Under the pieces are notes generated by a model that was not told the DNA's origin, did no database searches, and saw only the letters and a program-made list of their open reading frames with translations. A DNA stretch of 5,140 nt from Pseudomonadota bacterium (GTDB lineage: Bacteria > Pseudomonadota > Alphaproteobacteria > Rhizobiales > Rhizobiaceae): NCBI GenBank assembly GCA_023444445.1, contig JAEXMK010000191.1:1-5140 (forward strand), read 5' to 3'. Below, piece after piece: positions 1 to 5,137 of this stretch (the stretch's first letter is position 1; the number at the start of each line of letters is the position of its first letter). The position numbers were made by a program, and so were the translations under genes.

Positions 1-36
1 GGGGGAGATGTCCGGCAGGACAGAGGGGGGTAAGCC
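1..36 (-). repeat. Left copy of 36-bp dispersed-type intergenic repeat (inverted relative to the right copy)
   Basis: Bases 1-36 are the exact reverse complement of 5102-5137, 36 of 36 positions. The unit has a G-run (1-5), a short dyad TGTCC-GGCA-GGACA (9-22), and a second G-run (25-30). Similarity weakens after position 36, although a CAC follows at 38-40. The copy lies 24 bp beyond the argP stop codon, so it falls in the argP 3' region and could fold in that transcript. From memory, C-rich elements of this style are scattered between genes in Rhizobiaceae. I cannot assign a family name from sequence alone. The element probably continues to the left of the window. Confidence 0.85.
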
Positions 37-60
37 GCACGCTCCACGGTCCGCGATGCC

Positions 61-966
61 TCACACCAACAACGTCGCCCTCGCCGTCCCCACCACCATA
101 TCCGTCAACCCCGCCAGCCTTTCCGCCGCAAGCCGGTTAACCTGCCAATAGAGCGGGATATCGAGCGGCGTGCCGGGAACGACCTCCATCAGCCGCCCTT
201 CCCTCAAATGCTCCGCCACAAGCTGCACCGGATTGAGCCCCCAGCCCATGCCGGCAAGGCTCGCCTTCACAAATCCATCGGTCGAAGGCAACCAGTGCGT
301 CGGGTAGGCAATCTCTTTACCCAGCACCTTTTTCACCCAGCTCGCCTGCAGCCGGTCCTTCTGGTTGAAGGTCAAGCCCGGCGCGCAGGCGAGCGTTGCT
401 GATGTCACCCCTTCGGCAAAATGGCGGGTCATGAAATCCGAGCTGGCGGTCGCGTGATATCGGAGTACACCGAGCGGCGTTACCCTGCACCCCTGCACCG
501 GCTTGTCATGGGCGGTCACGGCGGCGAGCACCCTGCCCGCGCGCAGCCATTCCACCGTGTGATCCTGATCGTCGACGGCGATATTAACGAGATAATCGCT
601 GCTGCCGGTGAATTTCGACACCGCATCCAGAAACCATGTGCCGAGGCTGTCGGCATTGGTGGCGATGTTGAGCGTCACCCGCTCCTGCGCCGCTCCCGCT
701 CCCGCTTCCGCCAGCGCCGGAAGCTGTCGGAACAATTCGCTTTCCAGCATGCCGACGTGATCCATGTGGCGGCAGAGCCACTCACCCTTTTCCGTTGCAA
801 CGCAGGGGTTGCCGCGCACGATCAACACCACGCCCAACCGCTCCTCCAGCTGCTTGATACGCTGGGAGACGGCCGATGGAGTGATATGCAGCGCTTGCGC
901 CGCCTTTTCAAAGCTGCCGGTCTGAACAACCAGCGCCGCGGCGCGCATTGCGGGATAGTCCAACAT
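61..966 (-). CDS. argP: LysR-family transcriptional regulator, ArgP/LysG (IciA) type
   Basis: This 301-residue protein is close to the usual ArgP length of about 300. The N-terminal winged helix-turn-helix spans roughly residues 5-64, with the recognition region around SFEKAAQALHITPSAVSQRI at 18-37 and the typical linker helix after it. The rest, about 95-298, is the periplasmic-binding-protein-like effector domain. ArgP proteins bind lysine or arginine and regulate a neighbouring LysE/ArgO exporter. Here the exporter gene is divergent, 103 bp away, which strongly supports the assignment. The ATG at 966 gives a complete HTH; the ribosome binding site before it is weak. The gene ends in TGA at 61-63. 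A dyad with T-N11-A geometry lies 29-41 bp upstream of the start and could serve autoregulation. The LysR-family assignment is near certain; the ArgP subtype rests on sequence resemblance and context. Confidence 0.93.
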   Translation of the reverse strand: MLDYPAMRAAALVVQTGSFEKAAQALHITPSAVSQRIKQLEERLGVVLIVRGNPCVATEKGEWLCRHMDHVGMLESELFRQLPALAEAGAGAAQERVTLNIATNADSLGTWFLDAVSKFTGSSDYLVNIAVDDQDHTVEWLRAGRVLAAVTAHDKPVQGCRVTPLGVLRYHATASSDFMTRHFAEGVTSATLACAPGLTFNQKDRLQASWVKKVLGKEIAYPTHWLPSTDGFVKASLAGMGWGLNPVQLVAEHLREGRLMEVVPGTPLDIPLYWQVNRLAAERLAGLTDMVVGTARATLLV

Positions 967-994
967 TAGTGATTCTTATCCTAAATGAGATTGT

Positions 995-1007
995 TTAATT
1001 TGATTAA
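995..1007. promoter_or_regulatory. Candidate LysR/ArgP operator (T-N11-A dyad)
   Basis: TTAAT-TTG-ATTAA is a perfect 5-bp-arm dyad whose outer bases satisfy the LysR-family T-N11-A consensus. It sits in the argP-lysE divergent gap, 29 bp from the argP start and 63 bp from the lysE start. The surrounding DNA is AT-rich. It is short enough to arise by chance, so position and geometry are the main support. Confidence 0.5.
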
Positions 1008-1069
1008 TCCGCCACGGGGAAATATCCAAGCCCTGCTTCATATCATTTCGACAAAGAGCGGTAGCGGGC

Positions 1070-1678
1070 GTGGACATCCAGATCTTCTTCACCGGCCTCA
1101 CCATGGGTCTCAGCCTCATCGTCGCCATCGGCGCGCAGAATGCGTTTGTGCTGAAACAAGGGCTGGCGCGTTCGCATGTCTTTGCCGTCTGCGCTACATG
1201 CGCCCTTGCCGATGCGCTGTTGATTACGGTGGGCGTGTTCGGCTTCCAACGGATCAGCGCCGTCATGCCTGCGCTCGATCCCGTCATGCGTTATGCGGGG
1301 GCCGCCTTCCTCATCTGGTACGGCGCCAAAAGCCTTCATTCGGCGCTGCGTTCCTCCGAAGCGCTGTCGGTGGCGGAGCGGCAGGAGGCGAGCCTGTGGC
1401 AGACGCTCGCTATTTGTCTGGCACTCACCTTCCTCAATCCGCATGTCTATCTCGATACCGTCGTGCTGCTCGGCACGATTTCCACGCAGTTTCCCGGTTT
1501 CGAAAAGACCTTTGCAGCAGGTGCAGCCACCGGTTCGCTGCTGTTCTTCTTTTCGCTGGGTTATGGCGCGCGCTGGCTGCGGCCGATCTTCGAAAAACCA
1601 TCCGCCTGGCGCATTCTCGAAGGCGTCATCGCCGTTACCATGTGGGCCATCGCCCTCAAGCTGGTCATGGGTGCATAA
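1070..1678 (+). CDS. lysE: LysE/ArgO family basic amino acid exporter
   Basis: This 202-residue inner-membrane protein exports L-lysine and/or L-arginine. It has about six hydrophobic segments, near residues 4-26, 36-58, 64-84, 110-132, 143-165 and 180-200. Family signatures are GAQNAF (21-26) in the first segment and LNPHVYLDT (122-130) in the fourth. Both closely match what I recall of E. coli ArgO, which is 211 residues. The GTG start at 1070 is chosen because the residues from MDIQIFFTG onward align with the ArgO N-terminus; starting at the next ATG (1103) would cut into the first membrane segment. The Shine-Dalgarno sequence is poor. The divergent argP neighbour and the dyad between them suggest induction by intracellular lysine or arginine. 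Whether lysine or arginine is preferred cannot be read from the sequence; argO is an alternative name. Confidence 0.93.
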   Translation: MDIQIFFTGLTMGLSLIVAIGAQNAFVLKQGLARSHVFAVCATCALADALLITVGVFGFQRISAVMPALDPVMRYAGAAFLIWYGAKSLHSALRSSEALSVAERQEASLWQTLAICLALTFLNPHVYLDTVVLLGTISTQFPGFEKTFAAGAATGSLLFFFSLGYGARWLRPIFEKPSAWRILEGVIAVTMWAIALKLVMGA

Positions 1679-1709
1679 GGGCAGGAATTTCGCGCTCCAC
1701 TCACTTTAA

Positions 1710-1764
1710 CGAGGACTAAACAAGCCGCGCCATTTTCCAAACGGGGAATCAGTGATAGTCCTCG
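1710..1764 (+). repeat. Inverted repeat, 9-bp perfect arms, between lysE and the DUF1214 gene
   Basis: CGAGGACTA at 1710-1718 is the reverse complement of TAGTCCTCG at 1756-1764, with a 37-nt spacer. It lies in the 111-bp gap between the lysE stop and the next start codon. No T-run follows either arm, so it does not look like a classical terminator. A 9-bp match at this distance could occur by chance about once in a window this size. Confidence 0.4.
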
Positions 1765-1789
1765 ACCTGTTCAAAAACGGGAAAACAGC

Positions 1790-2377
1790 GTGCTCCGAGT
1801 TCCATTCCTTGTCGGCATCGCCCTTCTGATTGCCTTTGGCGGCGGTATTGCCGCGACGATGGCAGCGCTTGAAGCGACATCCGGCTTCGGCTCGATCCGC
1901 ATCGGCTCCTGGGACGCCTTTCCCGAGGCGCAAACGATCGAGGCCGACCCCTACGCCAAATCGCACCGTGCCGATGCGGGCAAGCTGCTTTACGGCACCG
2001 CCGAGGGACTATCTTTCACCGCCTCCGTCGACAGCGACGGCCAGCGTCTGAGCGGTGAATGCCGCTACCGCCTGGCTGGCGCCGTGCCGCCGGCGCGTTT
2101 CTGGACGCTTTATACCGCCGACCAGCAGGGCAATGTGCTTGCCGAAGATGCCGGCCGGCCCTTCGCACTCAATTCCCGAACGCTGCTGCGCAGTGCGGAT
2201 GGCGGGATCGACATCACCATCGCCCCCGATGCGCAGACCTATAATTGGCTGTCAGTGCCGCAGGGCCAGACCTTCAAGCTGGTCATGACGCTCCTCGATA
2301 CGCCGGTTGCCGGCAGTTCCGGCCTGATCGACATTTCCATGCCGCAAATCCGCAAGCTGGGGTGCGGCAATGCTTAG
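1790..2377 (+). CDS. DUF1214 family membrane-anchored protein
   Basis: This 195-residue protein has unknown function. A single hydrophobic N-terminal segment (about residues 5-26) probably anchors it in the inner membrane with the rest in the periplasm. The C-terminal part, about 80-192, carries DUF1214-type features: PARFWTLYTAD (101-111), a polar strand region with LNSRTLLRSADGGIDITIAP (127-146), NWLSVPQG (152-159), and the ending MPQIRKLGC (184-192). The GTG start at 1790 places the membrane segment directly at the N-terminus and follows a moderate GGGA (1779-1782). No in-frame ATG gives a better start. Its stop overlaps the next gene by 8 nt, so the two form an operon. In larger bacterial proteins DUF1214 follows DUF1254 in one chain; here they are separate small proteins. 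Family assignment is from recognised motifs. The biochemical role is unknown. Confidence 0.82.
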   Translation: MLRVPFLVGIALLIAFGGGIAATMAALEATSGFGSIRIGSWDAFPEAQTIEADPYAKSHRADAGKLLYGTAEGLSFTASVDSDGQRLSGECRYRLAGAVPPARFWTLYTADQQGNVLAEDAGRPFALNSRTLLRSADGGIDITIAPDAQTYNWLSVPQGQTFKLVMTLLDTPVAGSSGLIDISMPQIRKLGCGNA

Positions 2378-2918
2378 GGTCCTGCTCGCCATCGTCACGG
2401 GCCTCGTTGCCGCCGCCGTGCTGCATGTCATCGTCATTCTGGCGATACCGCATTTCAGCAATCGTGACGCCTATACGCGCGCGGTTGCGGAAGGAAAGCC
2501 GCATCAGTTTCATCTGCTCGAAGAGACGACGGAGAAAAAGCCCCTCGGTAGCGGCGATCCCTTCATGCGAGTGGCCGTCTGCACCTTCAACATCGAAGAA
2601 CAGCCGGTCAGGCTCACCGCCATCGGCGCCGTACCCTTCTGGTCCGTCGCGGTTTACGACAAGGCCTCCAACGAGGTGTTCAGCATGAATGACCGCACCT
2701 CCGCCGGCGGCGAGATGGATATTCTGGTCGCGGACGCCGTGCAGATAGCCGCCATCCGCAAGGCGCAGCCGCCCGCGCTTTCGCAGGCCATTCTGGCGGA
2801 ATCGGATCAGACGGAAGGGTATGTGGTGTTACGAACCATGGTGCCGCAGCCGAGTTTCGGCGAAGAAGCGGAGCGGTTCCTGAACGAGGCAAAATGCCAG
2901 CCGACGCCGTGGAAATAA
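2370..2918 (+). CDS. DUF1254 family small membrane-anchored protein
   Basis: This 182-residue protein has unknown function. Residues 4-27 form one hydrophobic helix, consistent with a membrane anchor or uncleaved signal. The soluble part has the short-DUF1254 pattern: DPFMRVAVCTFN (63-74), VPFWSVAVYD (88-97), and NEVFSMNDRT (101-110). The ATG at 2370 lies inside the end of the DUF1214 gene (ATGCTTAG, 8-nt overlap), with GGGG at 2359-2362 seven bases before it. This arrangement is typical of translational coupling and suggests the two products act together. Both proteins start with MLRV followed by a hydrophobic helix and both contain an FW-x(4)-Y strand motif, suggesting related folds. The 3' end faces the small minus-strand gene with only 20 bp between stop codons and no clear terminator. 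Confidence 0.82.
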   Translation: MLRVLLAIVTGLVAAAVLHVIVILAIPHFSNRDAYTRAVAEGKPHQFHLLEETTEKKPLGSGDPFMRVAVCTFNIEEQPVRLTAIGAVPFWSVAVYDKASNEVFSMNDRTSAGGEMDILVADAVQIAAIRKAQPPALSQAILAESDQTEGYVVLRTMVPQPSFGEEAERFLNEAKCQPTPWK

Positions 2919-2938
2919 CGCCGGTTCGTTCGCGATAA

Positions 2939-3130
2939 TCAGGATTTGAGAGCAGTTTCCGTTGCGGATTTGCCCTTGCGCGCGACTTTGCCAGATGGCT
3001 CCGTATCGCGTTTTTCATAACGAACGCCGGTAAACAATACGACCTTCGCCGGACCGACTATCACTGTTCCAGCCAAGCCGGCCGGGCGCAGGTTTCGTCG
3101 GGCGTCGCCAATTGAAATAATCTCTGCCAT
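2939..3130 (-). CDS. Small basic protein of unknown function (63 aa)
   Basis: I do not recognise a named family. The 63-residue product begins MAEIISIGDARRNLRPAGL, then has a short hydrophobic, probably beta-strand stretch TVIVGPAKVVLFTGVRYE (22-39), and ends in a lysine/arginine-rich tail. The start at 3130 is preferred over the ATG at 3136: on the coding strand GAGGAG (3142-3137) is followed by six bases and then this ATG, whereas the earlier ATG directly abuts the ribosome binding site. The strong ribosome binding site, the compact ordered sequence and the lack of a competing gene support it as real. I have an impression of similar short proteins in rhizobia, but no function is known to me. 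It is convergent with the DUF1254 gene. Confidence 0.68.
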   Translation of the reverse strand: MAEIISIGDARRNLRPAGLAGTVIVGPAKVVLFTGVRYEKRDTEPSGKVARKGKSATETALKS

Positions 3131-3251
3131 GCTCATCTCCTCTTCGGGACATGATTGTCAATGTTGCCCATGGGAACCGCGCAAGCCTCGTCTTGCGTCG
3201 GGAATTTCATCACCATTACATTGCGCATAGGCCAGCCCACAGACTGGTTTC

Positions 3252-3297
3252 CGCACGATCCAAAAATCCAAAGCGATTCTTATAAGGGGATCGTGCG
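3252..3297. repeat. Inverted repeat with 10-bp perfect arms
   Basis: CGCACGATCC at 3252-3261 pairs perfectly with GGATCGTGCG at 3288-3297 across a 26-nt spacer. Inside the spacer, AATC (3265-3268) and GATT (3275-3278) could extend the structure. No T-run follows on either strand, so it does not resemble an intrinsic terminator. It could be a leader or small-RNA hairpin, or a widely spaced operator. Confidence 0.6.
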
Positions 3298-3393
3298 CAG
3301 ATTCAGGCTTCACATGCCATTTTTGCTTTTATTTCGTAGATCAGAATAACATGGAATCCTAATACTTCCCATGAAATTACAAACAGACAGAGG

Positions 3394-3409
3394 TTAATGA
3401 TCCGTTAAC
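3394..3409 (+). promoter_or_regulatory. CtrA-type box (TTAA-N7-TTAAC)
   Basis: TTAA (3394-3397), seven bases, then TTAAC (3405-3409) matches the consensus for the alphaproteobacterial cell-cycle regulator CtrA in every defined position. It lies 273 bp upstream of the preferred DUF2336 start and about 265 bp from the divergent small gene, inside non-coding DNA. Which gene it controls is inference. It may act on a promoter near this site with a long leader. Confidence 0.6.
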
Positions 3410-3443
3410 CCTAATCCTCGGGCCCTGATTTCTTTCTCCATCG

Positions 3444-3475
3444 GCCGCACCCGTTGAAAACTAAGGCGGTGCGGC
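3444..3475 (+). other. GC-rich hairpin, 8-bp perfect stem
   Basis: GCCGCACC (3444-3451) pairs with GGTGCGGC (3468-3475) around a 16-nt loop. It lies 35 bp downstream of the CtrA box. The following bases are AAAGTTCC, so a T-run is missing and terminator activity is doubtful. A structured leader or small-RNA element is an alternative. Confidence 0.5.
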
Positions 3476-3527
3476 AAAGTTCCATCGGATTTTCGGCGTC
3501 ATCAAGGTTTTAAAATTTCCTTGTTGA

Positions 3528-3546
3528 AAGAGGCAGATTCCCTCTT
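3528..3546 (+). other. Small hairpin before the second CtrA-like box
   Basis: AAGAGG (3528-3533) and CCTCTT (3541-3546) form a 6-bp stem with a 7-nt loop that contains a GATTC site (3536-3540). It ends 14 bp before the second CtrA-like box. It is short and may be incidental. Confidence 0.3.
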
Positions 3547-3560
3547 GCGACCCCCCATAG

Positions 3561-3576
3561 TTAACAGGACGTCAAC
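3561..3576 (+). promoter_or_regulatory. Second CtrA-like box (one mismatch)
   Basis: TTAA (3561-3564), seven bases, then TCAAC (3572-3576) has the CtrA geometry with one mismatch in the second half-site. It is 106 bp upstream of the DUF2336 GTG start, a more usual promoter distance than the first box, and lies in the same orientation. Confidence 0.4.
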
Positions 3577-3682
3577 GCATTTGCTCTAATTTGAGCCGAT
3601 ATTGTGTTTGCGTTTGTTGGGTAGTGCGTTGACCGACCGGTTTCGAGAACTTGAGAGGCCAAGAGCCATTAGGAAGAAAGAT

Positions 3683-4627
3683 GTGGTGCTGATGGCCACG
3701 GTGACGAATTTCGAATCTGTTTCCCATCCGTCAAAAACGGACCTCCGGCAGTTCGCCGAACTTTTTATGCCACTTTTTAATGCCTCCACCGAGGAAGCCA
3801 AGCGGGAGGCCATCGCCGCGCTTTCCCAACATCCAAGCGTGCCGTCGGCCGTCGCCTTCTTCATCGCCTGCCAGCCGATTTCACTTGCCGCGCCCTTTCT
3901 CATTTCCTCGAAATGCCTTGATGACGACACGCTGATCACCATTGCCCGCACGCAAGGCGCCGCCCATGCGCGCGCCATCGTGCGCCGCGAGGATCTCTCC
4001 CCCACCGTCATCGACGCGCTTGTGGGCCTGCGCCACGCGGAGGATCTGAAAAAACCGGCAGAAGAAACGACCGCCGCAGAACCACAGGCTGCAGCAATGC
4101 CTGACGTGCAGATAATGGAAGAAAAGACGGACAGGATTGCCGCCGCTTCCGCGCTCGAGGAAGAAACGCGCCAGCAGATCAAGCAGATGGCGCGCCACCT
4201 CAACCGCCAGGAAAGCGACGTTCTCGGCCTTCGCCGCCTGAGCGAGGTGCAGGAGGCGCTGCTCGTCCGCTTCGCGCGTGAGCGCAACGCCCGGCAATTC
4301 GCGGTGGCGCTGACCGATTCACTGTCATCGAGCTACTGGCTGTCGGAGCGCATCATGCTCGATATATCCGGCGCGCAGCTGGCGACGACGCTCGTCGGCC
4401 TTGGCATGGAGTTTTCCGAGGCGGCCTTTGTGCTGCAATGCTTCTATCCGCATCTTTCCGCCGCCGAGGGCGACATGAGCCGTGCCGAAGCCCTGCTCGA
4501 CCGCCTCGACACCGTGGAATGCGAAGAGCGGCTGGAAAGCTGGCGGCGGGCCGACAGCTATACGCATGGCCGTGAACGGCCGAGCCGTAGCGCACCGGCT
4601 GCGCAGAGAACCGGGACGCAGGGTTAA
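3683..4627 (+). CDS. DUF2336 domain-containing protein
   Basis: This 314-residue, mainly alpha-helical cytoplasmic protein belongs to a family found in alphaproteobacteria with no established biochemical function. From the preferred start, residues 20-118 form helical repeats with the recognisable DUF2336 stretch FLISSKCLDDDTLITIART (72-90), then AHARAIVRREDLSPTVIDAL (94-112). An Ala/Glu-rich linker follows (about 121-160), and then a second helical block (160-290). The last 20 or so residues are polar and Arg/Ser-rich, probably disordered. No membrane segment or signal peptide is seen. The GTG at 3683 is chosen because AGGAA (3671-3675) lies seven bases before it; ATG at 3692 is the main alternative. 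A TTG at 3602 would extend the frame but has no ribosome binding site. CtrA-type boxes and clustered GANTC sites upstream suggest cell-cycle-controlled transcription. Confidence 0.85.
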   Translation: MVLMATVTNFESVSHPSKTDLRQFAELFMPLFNASTEEAKREAIAALSQHPSVPSAVAFFIACQPISLAAPFLISSKCLDDDTLITIARTQGAAHARAIVRREDLSPTVIDALVGLRHAEDLKKPAEETTAAEPQAAAMPDVQIMEEKTDRIAAASALEEETRQQIKQMARHLNRQESDVLGLRRLSEVQEALLVRFARERNARQFAVALTDSLSSSYWLSERIMLDISGAQLATTLVGLGMEFSEAAFVLQCFYPHLSAAEGDMSRAEALLDRLDTVECEERLESWRRADSYTHGRERPSRSAPAAQRTGTQG

Positions 4628-4674
4628 GCGGGCTGGCCTTGCATCTTCAGTAGTGTGGGGTCATTCGCGGACGG

Positions 4675-4702
4675 AGAACCGGATTGCACTTTCCCTGGTT
4701 CT
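4675..4702. terminator. Possible hairpin between convergent DUF2336 and DUF1491 genes
   Basis: AGAACCGG (4675-4682) can pair with CTGGTTCT (4695-4702) as an 8-bp stem with one G-T pair and a 12-nt loop. It lies between the two converging stop codons and overlaps the DUF1491 stop by two bases. A T-run is absent, so terminator function is uncertain. No better candidate is seen in this 73-bp gap. Confidence 0.3.
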
Positions 4703-5057
4703 AGGCTTTGGGCTGATCCACCAGCTTCAGCAACGTTCCGATGTCATCGGTTTCGATCTCCACGACCCACAGGTCGCTGTCGAACCGCCGCTCCCTTTCC
4801 AAAAGGGCAGCACTTTCCTCGCCCTCGACACCGGCCAGACGTGTTTCGAAACGGCGCTCGGCGCGGATGATGTCCTCGTCATCGGCGAAACTTTGCGGGG
4901 CGGGTCCATAGAGGTTCTCTCGGCCGTCGCGCAGCCGCTGGCGAACGAAGATCGCCCCCGCCTCCTCCGCGCCCTTCTTTTCGACAGCAGCAAATCCACC
5001 GGCAGCGAAGACGCGGCGGATGAGGGCTGAGACGAAGATTTCGGATTTGAGGCGCAT
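4701..5057 (-). CDS. DUF1491 family protein
   Basis: This 118-residue cytoplasmic protein of unknown function has about the usual size for DUF1491. Typical features are the N-terminal MRLKSEIFVSALIRRVFAAG (1-20), EEAGAIFVRQ (31-40), LYGPAPQ (49-55), an acidic and arginine-rich helix with RRFETRL (68-74), and RFDSDLWVVEIE (91-102). The start ATG at 5057 gives the conserved N-terminus, although the ribosome binding site before it is weak. It converges on the DUF2336 gene. The 36-bp repeat begins 45 bp upstream of the start, so its promoter either lies within that short gap or the repeat is part of the leader. No catalytic motif is apparent and I assign no function. Confidence 0.85.
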   Translation of the reverse strand: MRLKSEIFVSALIRRVFAAGGFAAVEKKGAEEAGAIFVRQRLRDGRENLYGPAPQSFADDEDIIRAERRFETRLAGVEGEESAALLERERRFDSDLWVVEIETDDIGTLLKLVDQPKA

Positions 5058-5101
5058 GGGTTTGCTTTCGACGGATTTGGGCGCTGCCCTAAGGTGGGTG
5101 G

Positions 5102-5137
5102 GGCTTACCCCCCTCTGTCCTGCCGGACATCTCCCCC
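5102..5137 (+). repeat. Right copy of 36-bp dispersed-type intergenic repeat
   Basis: This is the exact inverted copy of bases 1-36. It reads in plus orientation as a C-rich tract, a dyad (5116-5129), and a second C-run, and continues with ACA to the window edge. It sits upstream of the DUF1491 start, in antisense to that gene. The full element probably extends beyond the window. Confidence 0.85.

Larger units (their letters stand above)
3131..3682. other. Long non-coding control region (552 bp)
   Basis: This stretch lies between two divergent genes and is visibly more AT-rich than the genes around it. It holds two GC-rich inverted repeats (3252-3297 and 3444-3475), a small hairpin (3528-3546), one perfect and one near-perfect CtrA-type box, and GANTC sites at 3275, 3300, 3354 and 3536. 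The direct repeat TCCATCGG occurs at 3437-3444 and 3481-3488, partly overlapping one arm of the second hairpin. No convincing protein gene is present. A small RNA or a long 5' leader for the DUF2336 gene is possible but not shown. Confidence 0.65.

Noticed and set aside
421..969. 182-residue open frame on the plus strand antisense to argP
   Set aside because: It lies entirely opposite a clear LysR gene, is rich in His and Arg as expected for a shadow of GC-rich coding DNA, and shows no family motif.
985..1719. 244-residue plus-strand frame overlapping lysE
   Set aside because: It runs through lysE in another frame, is rich in Arg and His, and has no recognisable domain. The LysE frame has unmistakable family signatures.
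3145..3160. TTGACA-like -35 element on the minus strand before the small gene
   Set aside because: A normal -10 spacing would put the transcription start at or after the ribosome binding site, so it cannot drive a message that includes GAGGAG.
3252..3297. Intrinsic terminator reading of the 10-bp inverted repeat
   Set aside because: No T-run follows the stem on either strand and no gene ends near it.
3155..3349. 64-residue plus-strand frame in the long non-coding region
   Set aside because: It lacks a ribosome binding site, contains the 10-bp inverted repeat, and has no recognisable motif. I prefer a non-coding interpretation.
3586..4287. 233-residue minus-strand frame opposite DUF2336
   Set aside because: Its Ser/Arg/Ala-rich composition is typical of the reverse strand of a helical Ala/Glu/Arg-rich protein. 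It also overlaps the control region.
4482..5030. 182-residue plus-strand frame spanning the DUF2336 end and DUF1491
   Set aside because: It crosses two convergent genes out of frame and has no family resemblance.
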